A DNA stretch of 64,000 bases, taken from the NCBI GenBank assembly GCA_002719955.1, contig PBFW01000026.1, positions 1 to 64,000 on the forward strand, written 5' to 3'. How positions within the stretch are numbered: the stretch's first letter is position 1; every line of letters starts with the position of its first letter. A program made the position numbers and the translations under genes. The notes under the pieces are model-generated. The model saw nothing but the letters and a program-made list of their open reading frames with translations, had not been told where the DNA came from and ran no database searches. Below, in pieces: positions 18,038-25,269 of the stretch. The stretch is from Deltaproteobacteria bacterium (GTDB lineage Bacteria; Myxococcota_A; UBA9160; UBA4427).

Positions 18038-18712
18038 ATGAGTGAAACGATTGCGATCTTGGGTGGTACGGGGGATCAGGGGCTTGGCCTCGCTCTCCGT
18101 TTCTGTCAATCGGGCCGACGGGTGATCATCGGATCGCGCAAGGTCGAGCGCGCGGTCGAGGCCGCGCAAAACGTGCGCGACCAGGTGCCGGACGCCAACG
18201 TCGAAGGCGTCGCAAACGAGGAGGCGACGGCGGCCGCGGACATCGTGATCCTCTCCGTGCCCTTCGAGCACACCGCCGGAACCGTGAAGACGATCAAGGA
18301 ATCCCTGCGCGAAGGCCAGATCGTCGTCTCGATGGCGGTTCCGCTGGCGACAGCGGTCGGCGATGGTGCTGTGCGCACGGTTGGAATCTGGCAGGGTTCG
18401 GCGGCGGAGCTCGTGAAATCGCTTGTGCCCAAGGGCGTCGATGTGGTTTCTGCGTTCCAGAACGTTTCGGCTCATCGCCTGCAGTATCTCGCTGAACCGG
18501 TCGAATGTGATGTCGTCGTCTCCGGCGCCAAGGTCCCGCGCCAAAAGATCATGGATCTCTGTCCCCTCGTAGACGGGCTTCGCGCCCTCGATGGGGGACC
18601 GCTTTCGAACGCGAGGATCGTCGAAGAGATGACGGCGCTGATCATCGGGCTGAATATTCGTCACAAAGCGCCCGATGGGCTCGGGATCCGTTTCACGGGA
18701 CTGCCGGAGTAG
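18038..18712 (+). CDS. npdG: NADPH-dependent F420 reductase family protein (NpdG-like)
   Basis: A 224-aa Rossmann protein of the F420-dependent NADP oxidoreductase family, which exchanges hydride between NADP(H) and coenzyme F420. The N-terminal GGTGDQGLGLAL is the dinucleotide loop and GSRKVERA at the end of the second strand provides the basic residues expected to hold the NADP 2'-phosphate. The late segment SNARIVEEMTALIIGLN is also characteristic. An LLM-class oxidoreductase at 52.2-53.2 kb could use F420H2 made here. No F420 biosynthesis gene is in the window, so use of F420 is inferred. Confidence 0.82.
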   Translation: MSETIAILGGTGDQGLGLALRFCQSGRRVIIGSRKVERAVEAAQNVRDQVPDANVEGVANEEATAAADIVILSVPFEHTAGTVKTIKESLREGQIVVSMAVPLATAVGDGAVRTVGIWQGSAAELVKSLVPKGVDVVSAFQNVSAHRLQYLAEPVECDVVVSGAKVPRQKIMDLCPLVDGLRALDGGPLSNARIVEEMTALIIGLNIRHKAPDGLGIRFTGLPE

Positions 18713-19006
18713 TCGGGTCCGCCGCGTCTCGGCGAATCCCAGTCGCGGGTCAGAAACGAGCCGGGAAGCGCACGAGCGGGCCTCGAAAAGCGGCCTCGGT
18801 CGGGCTGCGCGCCCGCTCGTTCGGGTCTTGAGCGGCGTTCGCTGGTCGCAGATGGCCGGGGCCGGGAAAAAAACCACGTGAGACCGGAAAACCCCAACCA
18901 AAACAGTAGCTTACAAACGTCGTTTGGCGGTAACCTGATTCCCCTTCAGATCCGCGACCTTGCGGGCCGGTGAGGGGAGCGTGGGGGCGACGCAGTTTCG
19001 GGTCAC
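18713..19006. other. Non-coding stretch ahead of the nrdJ regulatory region
   Basis: No gene is apparent. It turns locally AT-rich around 18865-18945 and contains the inverted repeat CAAACG-T-CGTTTG at 18915-18927, which could be an operator. Confidence 0.4.
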
Positions 19007-19054
19007 CTACTAGGGGTTGTGGTAGGTGGGTAAGTGGATCGCAATATTTTGTGG
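19007..19054 (+). promoter_or_regulatory. Two tandem NrdR-box-like operator sites
   Basis: The NrdR repressor binds pairs of 16-bp boxes (consensus ACACWATATMTWGTGT) about 31-32 bp apart centre to centre upstream of ribonucleotide reductase genes. Positions 19039-19054 match at 12 of 16 sites, including CAATATTTTGTG. Positions 19007-19022 match at 9 of 16, keeping the outer half-sites (ACTA and TTGTG). The centres are exactly 32 bp apart and both boxes lie directly upstream of the -35 element at 19063. Matches were counted by eye. Confidence 0.6.
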
Positions 19055-19062
19055 ATTGCTGG

Positions 19063-19090
19063 TTGACGAACCGATCGGTTCTGACAGAAT
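19063..19090 (+). promoter_or_regulatory. Promoter for the nrdJ leader
   Basis: TTGACG (19063-19068) is followed after 16 bases by CAGAAT (19085-19090), predicting a transcript start near 19097. Its position just downstream of the two NrdR-like boxes fits repression of nrdJ by NrdR. Confidence 0.5.
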
Positions 19091-19096
19091 GCATCT

Positions 19097-19299
19097 CAAC
19101 GGGGATGTGAGGTTCCTCCTGTAGCCTGGGGGGGTCGCAACTTGGTTGTTGCGGGGAGGAACACGAACTTTCTGAGGGGGGATGCCCAACCGGAACTGAT
19201 CGAGGCAGGAAGGGCGTGGAATAACCCCGTGTTATCAGACGCCTGGAAGGCCACGAATCGTTAACGCCGGGGAAAGCGGAACACCGATTTGGGTTCGGG
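19097..19299 (+). ncRNA. Candidate structured leader RNA (possible riboswitch or independent ncRNA)
   Basis: The sequence lacks a convincing ORF and can fold into a compact set of helices. An 8-bp stem GTTCCTCC/GGAGGAAC (19112-19119 with 19155-19162) encloses a 6-bp hairpin CGCAAC/GTTGCG (19136-19141 with 19148-19153). A junction stem CGAACT/GGTTCG (19164-19169 with 19292-19297) encloses a two-part hairpin (GGCGT/ACGCC, then ATAAC/GTTAT, 19213-19243) and a stem GAATCG/CGATTT (19255-19260 with 19285-19290) that abuts the junction stem. No B12, TPP, SAM, tmRNA, RNase P or SRP landmark was recognised by eye. Pairings were found by reading, without energy calculation. Confidence 0.5.
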
Positions 19300-19327
19300 G
19301 GGGCGCCGAGAGAATTCTCGGCGCCCC
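19300..19327 (+). terminator. Perfect 28-nt palindrome, terminator-like hairpin in the nrdJ leader
   Basis: GGGGCGCCGAGA, a GAAT loop and TCTCGGCGCCCC form 12 uninterrupted base pairs. It ends the foldable leader region and lies about 260 bp before the nrdJ start. No U-tract follows (ACTCATC), so it is either a terminator that does not need one, an mRNA-stabilising hairpin or part of a regulatory switch. Confidence 0.55.
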
Positions 19328-19442
19328 ACTCATCTAGACCCCTGGATCAGGAGGTTTTCGGAGCTACGCGGGCAGAACCCAACGCGCGTTGGCGACGAAT
19401 GAAGGCCGCGCAGAGGCGGGGCGGACCGGTCGCCGGACGGCT

Positions 19443-19470
19443 GGGCGGGGCAGGGTAGGGTAGGGCAGGG
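19443..19470 (+). repeat. Six-run G-tract with 5-nt period (potential G-quadruplex) in the nrdJ 5' region
   Basis: Six GGG or GGGG runs are separated by one or two bases, in pentamers of the form GGGCR and GGGTA. The tract is in the sense strand of the nrdJ leader, about 120 bp upstream of the preferred GTG start. Four runs would suffice for a G-quadruplex in DNA or RNA. Confidence 0.6.
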
Positions 19471-19589
19471 CAGAGAGGCGACGTGCAGTTCGGATGCATG
19501 CGTCGGGGTCGGGGTCGGAAACATCGAGTGACAAAGCGCCCGAATCGGCTGATGATCGATCAACGGGTAGACAGAGGGCGGGGCATCCA

Positions 19590-22553
19590 GTGAGCGACGA
19601 ATTCGAGATCGGTGAATCGGGCGGAACGAAGGAAGCGGCGAGTGTTCTGGAAACCCCGCACCGTTCTGAGAACCAGAGTTCGAAGACTCGAAAACTCCAG
19701 AAACGCTCCCTCTCAGCGTCCGGAACCGGCCTGGCGATCACGCGTCATTTCACGCGAGCGGATGTCGATCCCTTCGACACCGTCGAGTGGGAACTTCGGG
19801 CGGCGACGATCACGAATGAGAAGGGCGAGATCGTCTTCGAACAGACCGACGTCGAGATCCCCGAGAGCTGGTCGCAACTCGCGACCAATGTCGTCGTCTC
19901 CAAATATTTCCGCGGCCATGTCGGAACGCCTGAACGCGAAATCAGCGTCAGGCAGCTGATCGGTCGCGTGGTGGGAAAGATCCGCCAATGGGGTGAAGAG
20001 GGTGGCTATTTCGCAACCGAAGAGGATGCGCGGGCCTATGCCGACGAGCTGACCTACCTGCTCGTGCACCAGAAGATGGCCTTCAACAGCCCCGTCTGGT
20101 TCAACCTCGGCGTCGAGAATACGCCCCAGCAGGCGAGTGCCTGCTTCATCAATTCCGTCGACGATACGATGGAATCGATCATGGACCTGGCCAAGACAGA
20201 AGCCATGCTCTTCAAGGGCGGGTCCGGCACGGGCAGCAACCTTTCGTCGATCAGGTCATCCCGCGAACAATTGAAGGGCGGGGGGGTCGCCTCCGGCCCG
20301 GTGTCGTTCATGCGCGGCTTCGATGCCTTCGCCGGTGTCATCAAGTCGGGGGGCAAGACACGTCGCGCCGCCAAGATGGTCATCCTGAACGTCGATCACC
20401 CCGACGTGTTGGATTTCGTGAATTGCAAGGCCGACGAGGAGAAGAAGGCCTGGTCCCTGATCGAAGAGGGCTATGACGGTGGGTTCAATGTCCCCGGCGG
20501 TGCCTACGACTCCGTGTTCTTCCAGAACGCCAATCACACGGTTCGCGTGACCGATGAGTTCATGACCTCCGCGGGAATAGGGGGCGCGTGGCAGACGAAG
20601 TCGGTGACGACGGGTGAGCCGGTCGAGACCCACCGTGCGGACGGGGTTTTGCGGGGGATGGCCGATGCGGCGCATATCTGCGGTGATCCCGGAATCCAGT
20701 ACGACTCGACGATCAATCGTTGGAATCCGGTCAAGAACTCGGGGCGGATCAACTCGAGCAACCCCTGCTCCGAGTATATGTTCCTCGATGACACCGCTTG
20801 TAATCTGGCAAGTCTCAACCTGATGACGTTCGTTTCCGCTGCGGGTGAGTTCGAAGTCGAGGATTATCGCCGGGCCGCCGGGCTCACGATCCTGGGCCAG
20901 GAGATCGTCGTCGATTTCGCCGATTATCCCACGCCGCAGATCGAGCGGAATAGTCACCTATATCGTCCGCTCGGGCTCGGCTACGCCAACCTAGGGGCCC
21001 TCTTGATGGCCAGCGGCCTGGCCTACGACTCGGACCGCGGACGGAATGTCGCAGCGGCGCTGACTTCGTTGATGTGCGGCGAGGCGTATCGCATGAGCGC
21101 CGAGATCGCCCAGGCGATGGGGCCCTTCGCTCGCTACAAGGCGAACCGCAAGCCCTTCCTCGAGGTGATCGAGATGCATCGCGACGCGGCCTACGCCGTA
21201 CCGCCGACGGGCGTCCAGAAGGACCTCATGAAGGCGGCGCGCAAGTCCTGGGACGAAGCGTTCGATCTCGGGCAGGAGCACGGTTTCAAGAATGGTCAGG
21301 TGACCGTGTTGGCGCCGACCGGCACGATCGCCTTCATGATGGATTGCGATACGACCGGTGTCGAACCCGATATCGCGTTGGTGAAATACAAGAAGCTCGT
21401 CGGGGGCGGCTTCCTCAAGATCGTGAATAACACGGTTCCGATGGCGTTGGCGAAGCTTGGATATTCGGCGGCCGAGGTCGACGAAATCATCGCCTATATC
21501 GACGATCGTGAAACGATCGAGGGTGCGCCGCACTTGAAGGAGGAGCATCTCGAGGTCTTCGACTGCGCCTTCCGGGCACAGAATGGTGTCCGGACGATCC
21601 ACTGGATGGGCCATATCCGGATGATGGGTGCGGTTCAGCCCTTTCTCTCCGGAGCGATCTCGAAGACGGTGAATATGCCCTCCGAGGCTTCGGTGGAGGA
21701 TATCGTCGAGGCTTATGCCGAGGGATGGAAGCTCGGGCTCAAGGCGCTGGCGGTCTATCGCGATGGCAGCAAACGGACGCAGCCGCTGAACGCGGGGCGG
21801 GACTCCGACCAGACCGGAGTCACGCCGTCCGACGAGTCGGGGAATCTGGTCGAACTCGATCAGTATCGGCCCCGGCGGCGCAAGCTCAACGACACACGCG
21901 TGGCCGCGACGCATAAGTTTTCGATTGCGGGGCACGAGGGGTATCTCACGACAGGTCTCTACGAGGATGGCCAGCCGGGCGAGATCTTCCTCAAGATGGC
22001 GAAGGAGGGAAGCACGGTCTCGGGTCTCATGGACACGATCGCGACGATGACTTCGATTTCGCTGCAATACGGTGTGCCGCTGAAGGCGCTCGTCGACAAA
22101 TTCAGCCACACGCGCTTCGAGCCCTCGGGTTTCACGAACAACAAGGAGATCCCGATCGCCAAGTCCGTGATGGATTATGTGTTTCGATATATGGGGAACC
22201 GCTTCCTCGAGGTCGAGGAAGAGGTGACGAACGACGGGTCGGACGTGACTGGAATCGCGGTTCCGATCTCGATCCAGACGACGACAACACCGACGACAAC
22301 ACCGACGACAACACCGACGACAGCACCGACGACAGCACCGACGACAGCACCGACCCCTACTCAGGCGGCGGGTGTGGTGGCGGGTGGTTCGGGGGACGCG
22401 ACGACCTCGGCGACACCGGTGGGAGCGCTGCAGGCGGCGAGTTTCGTGAATCAGGCCGATGCTCCGTCTTGCATGGACTGCGGTGCGATCATGATCCGCA
22501 ACGGGGCCTGTTATAAATGCGCGAATTGCGGGAGCACGAGCGGCTGTAGCTGA
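19590..22553 (+). CDS. nrdJ: Adenosylcobalamin-dependent (class II) ribonucleoside-diphosphate reductase
   Basis: This 987-aa enzyme reduces ribonucleotides to deoxyribonucleotides with coenzyme B12. The catalytic barrel shows FNSPVWFNLG, the glycine-rich KGGSGTGSNLS and the active-site region SSNPCSEYMFLDD. A TSCPD-type domain lies at about residues 770-880 (HKFSIAGHEGYLTTGLYEDG onward). After it comes a Thr/Pro linker made by a 12-bp tandem repeat, then a Cys-rich end (CMDCGAI, CYKCANCGS, SGCS) likely to contain the redox and zinc cysteines. GTG 19590 is preferred because GAGGGCGGGG precedes it; ATG 19494 would add 32 residues across the G-tract side of the leader. No small subunit is nearby, as expected for class II. 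Confidence 0.93.
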   Translation: MSDEFEIGESGGTKEAASVLETPHRSENQSSKTRKLQKRSLSASGTGLAITRHFTRADVDPFDTVEWELRAATITNEKGEIVFEQTDVEIPESWSQLATNVVVSKYFRGHVGTPEREISVRQLIGRVVGKIRQWGEEGGYFATEEDARAYADELTYLLVHQKMAFNSPVWFNLGVENTPQQASACFINSVDDTMESIMDLAKTEAMLFKGGSGTGSNLSSIRSSREQLKGGGVASGPVSFMRGFDAFAGVIKSGGKTRRAAKMVILNVDHPDVLDFVNCKADEEKKAWSLIEEGYDGGFNVPGGAYDSVFFQNANHTVRVTDEFMTSAGIGGAWQTKSVTTGEPVETHRADGVLRGMADAAHICGDPGIQYDSTINRWNPVKNSGRINSSNPCSEYMFLDDTACNLASLNLMTFVSAAGEFEVEDYRRAAGLTILGQEIVVDFADYPTPQIERNSHLYRPLGLGYANLGALLMASGLAYDSDRGRNVAAALTSLMCGEAYRMSAEIAQAMGPFARYKANRKPFLEVIEMHRDAAYAVPPTGVQKDLMKAARKSWDEAFDLGQEHGFKNGQVTVLAPTGTIAFMMDCDTTGVEPDIALVKYKKLVGGGFLKIVNNTVPMALAKLGYSAAEVDEIIAYIDDRETIEGAPHLKEEHLEVFDCAFRAQNGVRTIHWMGHIRMMGAVQPFLSGAISKTVNMPSEASVEDIVEAYAEGWKLGLKALAVYRDGSKRTQPLNAGRDSDQTGVTPSDESGNLVELDQYRPRRRKLNDTRVAATHKFSIAGHEGYLTTGLYEDGQPGEIFLKMAKEGSTVSGLMDTIATMTSISLQYGVPLKALVDKFSHTRFEPSGFTNNKEIPIAKSVMDYVFRYMGNRFLEVEEEVTNDGSDVTGIAVPISIQTTTTPTTTPTTTPTTAPTTAPTTAPTPTQAAGVVAGGSGDATTSATPVGALQAASFVNQADAPSCMDCGAIMIRNGACYKCANCGSTSGCS
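22281..22352 (+). repeat. 12-bp tandem repeat, six copies, inside nrdJ
   Basis: Three copies of ACGACAACACCG are followed by three of ACGACAGCACCG, encoding (TTTP)3(TTAP)3. The uniform units imply recent slippage expansion. The repeat forms a flexible linker between the TSCPD-like domain and the Cys-rich tail that must swing into the active site, so copy number can vary without loss of frame. Confidence 0.95.
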
Positions 22554-22775
22554 ATCCTTGTTTGCGGATCCCGTTCGAGATCCGTGGAATTCATTGGAGA
22601 GGGATGGGGTGCCGCAGAGCCCGCCGGCGGGTTCGGTGCTGAAGTCGATTCTTCGAGCGCATGTGGGGTTGAACGCGACGCGGTGTCGTGATCGTTGAGG
22701 CGATCGCTGCGCCGCGTCTTTCGTTCGTCGCAGACAGCGTCGGCGCGACATCCAACGACGGGTGGAGGGCTGGAA

Positions 22776-23867
22776 ATGGATCGAGCCATGGCATTTCGGC
22801 AGGGGCGGGGGCGTGCCGCATGGAATCTGTGGGTCGTGATGCTTGGAACGGCCCTCCTCTGGGGCTCGGCCGGGTGCATCTCGATCGATCTTCTGGGAGA
22901 TGGCGCCGCTGCGCCCCTCGCCGAGAGCGTGGTGCGCGGCGAGCGCGGGCCCAAGATTCTCCTGCTCGATATCGGTGGCGTCATCAGCGGGGGAGTGTCG
23001 CCCACGAGTCTGCTCGGATTTGCGACGACGAGCATGGTCGGGCGAGTTCGCGAGGTGCTCGACCGAGCGTCCACCGACGAGGAGGTGCGCGCGATCCTGT
23101 TGCGAATAGACAGCCCCGGCGGAACCGCGACGGCGAGCGAGCAGATCTATCGCGAGGTCATGCGCTTCAAGACGGATCGGCAGATTCCGGTTGTCGCGCA
23201 ATTGCTGACGACGGCGGCTTCGGGTGGCTACTACATCGCCATGGCCGCCGGCACCGTTCAGGCACACCCAACGACCGTGACGGGCTCGATCGGCGTGATC
23301 TTCACGAGCGTGAATTTTGCAGGGCTGATGGAGAAGCTCGGCGTCGAGGATCAAACGATCACCGGTGGCGAGTTCAAGGACGTCGGCTCACCCTTTCGTC
23401 GCCTCTCGGAGGAGGAACGCGGTCAGCTCCAGTCGATCGTTGATGATCTCCACGCTCGTTTCCGCGAGATCGTTGCGAAGGGGCGACCGCAACTCACGCT
23501 CGAAGAGGTCACGGCGCTCGCCAATGGACGGATCTACAGCGCGCCACAGGCCCTCGAGAACGGGCTCGTCGATCGGATCGGGAGCCTCGAGGATGCGGTC
23601 GGCTTGATCGAGGACCGACTCGGTGTTTCGTCGTCGCGAGTCGTTGCCTATCACCGCCCGAGCGAGCAGCGCCGGAACCTCTATGCCCGTTCGATGCCGG
23701 GGCTTCCCTTGAGGGTGCTCTTCGGGATGCCCCAGACGATCGGTGGGGGATCTGGAGCCATCTCGCAGGAAGGCTTTGCGGCCTTCGGATTGGCAGATCT
23801 CCTGCGCCGCCCGGGTTTCCACTACCTGTGGTGGCCGGGTCTACGGACCGTCGGGTCCGACTATTAG
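22776..23867 (+). CDS. sppA: SppA-like signal peptide peptidase (S49 family), predicted lipoprotein
   Basis: A 363-aa S49 serine peptidase, which degrades cleaved signal peptides or membrane fragments in the periplasmic face of the inner membrane. The N-terminus has a hydrophobic stretch ending in WGSAGC, a lipobox, so it is probably lipidated. The Ser nucleophile lies in AASGGYYIA and the general-base Lys in EFKDVGSPF, the Ser-Lys dyad spacing of SppA36-type proteins. A hydrophobic C-terminal end is also present. GGTGGAGG precedes ATG 22776 at good distance. Confidence 0.88.
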   Translation: MDRAMAFRQGRGRAAWNLWVVMLGTALLWGSAGCISIDLLGDGAAAPLAESVVRGERGPKILLLDIGGVISGGVSPTSLLGFATTSMVGRVREVLDRASTDEEVRAILLRIDSPGGTATASEQIYREVMRFKTDRQIPVVAQLLTTAASGGYYIAMAAGTVQAHPTTVTGSIGVIFTSVNFAGLMEKLGVEDQTITGGEFKDVGSPFRRLSEEERGQLQSIVDDLHARFREIVAKGRPQLTLEEVTALANGRIYSAPQALENGLVDRIGSLEDAVGLIEDRLGVSSSRVVAYHRPSEQRRNLYARSMPGLPLRVLFGMPQTIGGGSGAISQEGFAAFGLADLLRRPGFHYLWWPGLRTVGSDY

Positions 23868-23934
23868 GGCGGGCTCGATCCGACCAGAGCCCATGGGTGG
23901 CGCAGGCCAGGCGATCGCGATCGAGACGAAGGCA

Positions 23935-25038
23935 TTAGTTCTCACCCAGCGAGACCCGCAGGATCCGATCCCCTTTGAAGGAGCCGATGAAGAGCTCCCG
24001 TCCGACCTGGAGGCCGACCGTGCCGGCGCCCATGGGCGCCCCATCACTTTCGTAGACCGCGCCGAGGGTCGTCATCGTCTCGGGATCGACGGCCACGATT
24101 TTGAACGGGATCGAGCAGGGGCCCTCTTGCACGGCCTCGCACGCCGCAAATTCTTGAGTGTCGAGCCCACCGAGCGAGGCGACCAACAGCCGTCCATCCG
24201 GACTCCAGGTGACATTATCCGGAGACTTCACGGTGGCGCGTCCGAGTTCGCGGCCGCTCGCGACTTCGATCTTGCGGATGCTGTTCTCACCCGAGGCGTT
24301 CATGTAGATCAGACGACCGTCGGGCGAAGCCGCAATTCCGTTGGGCATCACGCCTTCCGTACCGCCGATCTTGCGGAAACCGCTGCTCGCAGACCATGCG
24401 AAAGCGTGTCCGGTGGGTTCCGTGGGCATCCCCTGCTCGAAATCGAGAGCGCCCGCGAGGGAGGCCATCTTGGTCGTGTAGAACGTGCCATTCGGAAGGC
24501 CGACGACCTCGTTGAGCGAGGCATTTCCCGGTGCCGGGACGCATCCTCGCCAGGCCACGCGCCAGTCGGTTCCGCTGCCGAGCACCTCGAAGAACTCGAT
24601 TGCCTCGCGGCTGCCATGCTGAACGACCAGCAGCTGCAGGCGGCCGTCCTCCCGACGGACCAGATCGATTCCGTGGCTGTTGAAATCGCGGGTCGGCGGG
24701 ACCGTGCAGCGGGCATCGCCCCAGCCCGCTTCGGCGATGCTGGACGGTTCACCGCCTGTGAAGACGCTGTGCCGCATTTCGTTCTCGAGTTCGAAGACGA
24801 CCAGGCCGCCCGACTGGCCCTCCGAGGAATGCCCGTATTCCCCGACCAGGATCGCCCGATTCCCCGGGAGCGGAACCATATCCTCGGGGTTCTTGAAAAT
24901 GCAGATCGGCCGCGCGTTGCCCTTCGGCTCGCAGCCCGTGATCGGCTCCGACGCGATCGGAACGCCGCTCGAGATAAAAATGGCCGTGGCGGTCAGCGCA
25001 GGGATCACCGTCCTCCACTGCGCAAAAAGACGGTTCAT
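23935..25038 (-). CDS. Exported six-bladed beta-propeller protein, SMP-30/paraoxonase-like
   Basis: A 367-aa protein with an N-terminal signal peptide (VIPALTATAIFISSG) and repeated propeller strands. NSHGIDL in the first third matches the calcium and active-site region of paraoxonase/arylesterase proteins, and MPNGIAASPDGRLIY followed by PDNVTWSPDGRLLV are typical SMP-30/gluconolactonase blades. Calcium-dependent hydrolysis of lactones or esters in the periplasm is possible; the substrate is unknown. It stands alone, convergent with sppA. Confidence 0.78.
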   Translation of the reverse strand: MNRLFAQWRTVIPALTATAIFISSGVPIASEPITGCEPKGNARPICIFKNPEDMVPLPGNRAILVGEYGHSSEGQSGGLVVFELENEMRHSVFTGGEPSSIAEAGWGDARCTVPPTRDFNSHGIDLVRREDGRLQLLVVQHGSREAIEFFEVLGSGTDWRVAWRGCVPAPGNASLNEVVGLPNGTFYTTKMASLAGALDFEQGMPTEPTGHAFAWSASSGFRKIGGTEGVMPNGIAASPDGRLIYMNASGENSIRKIEVASGRELGRATVKSPDNVTWSPDGRLLVASLGGLDTQEFAACEAVQEGPCSIPFKIVAVDPETMTTLGAVYESDGAPMGAGTVGLQVGRELFIGSFKGDRILRVSLGEN

Positions 25039-25269
25039 GATTCGTCGTCCTCCTGGCGAATCCTATGTGTAGGCCAGCTCTCGGGCCTTCGGAAGTCCGA
25101 ATCGCCACGCGGGCGAATCCCTCCGTTTCCCCCTTTTGCATAGGAACCGCTGCGCCCGCTCCTTCGAAGGAACGAAATCCAGTGTTCTCGGGGCGCGTCG
25201 CGTATGTCGACCCGATACCGATTGCGTTAGGTCGGGAGTGACGTCCTGAGACGCGGGGGCGAGCGCTGG

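Noticed and set aside
19097..19330. 6S RNA, tmRNA, RNase P RNA or cobalamin riboswitch as identity of the nrdJ leader
   Set aside because: None of their conserved landmarks (long closing stem with central bubble, tag frame, GAAAGUCCGGGC-type core, GCCACTG box) was found by reading.
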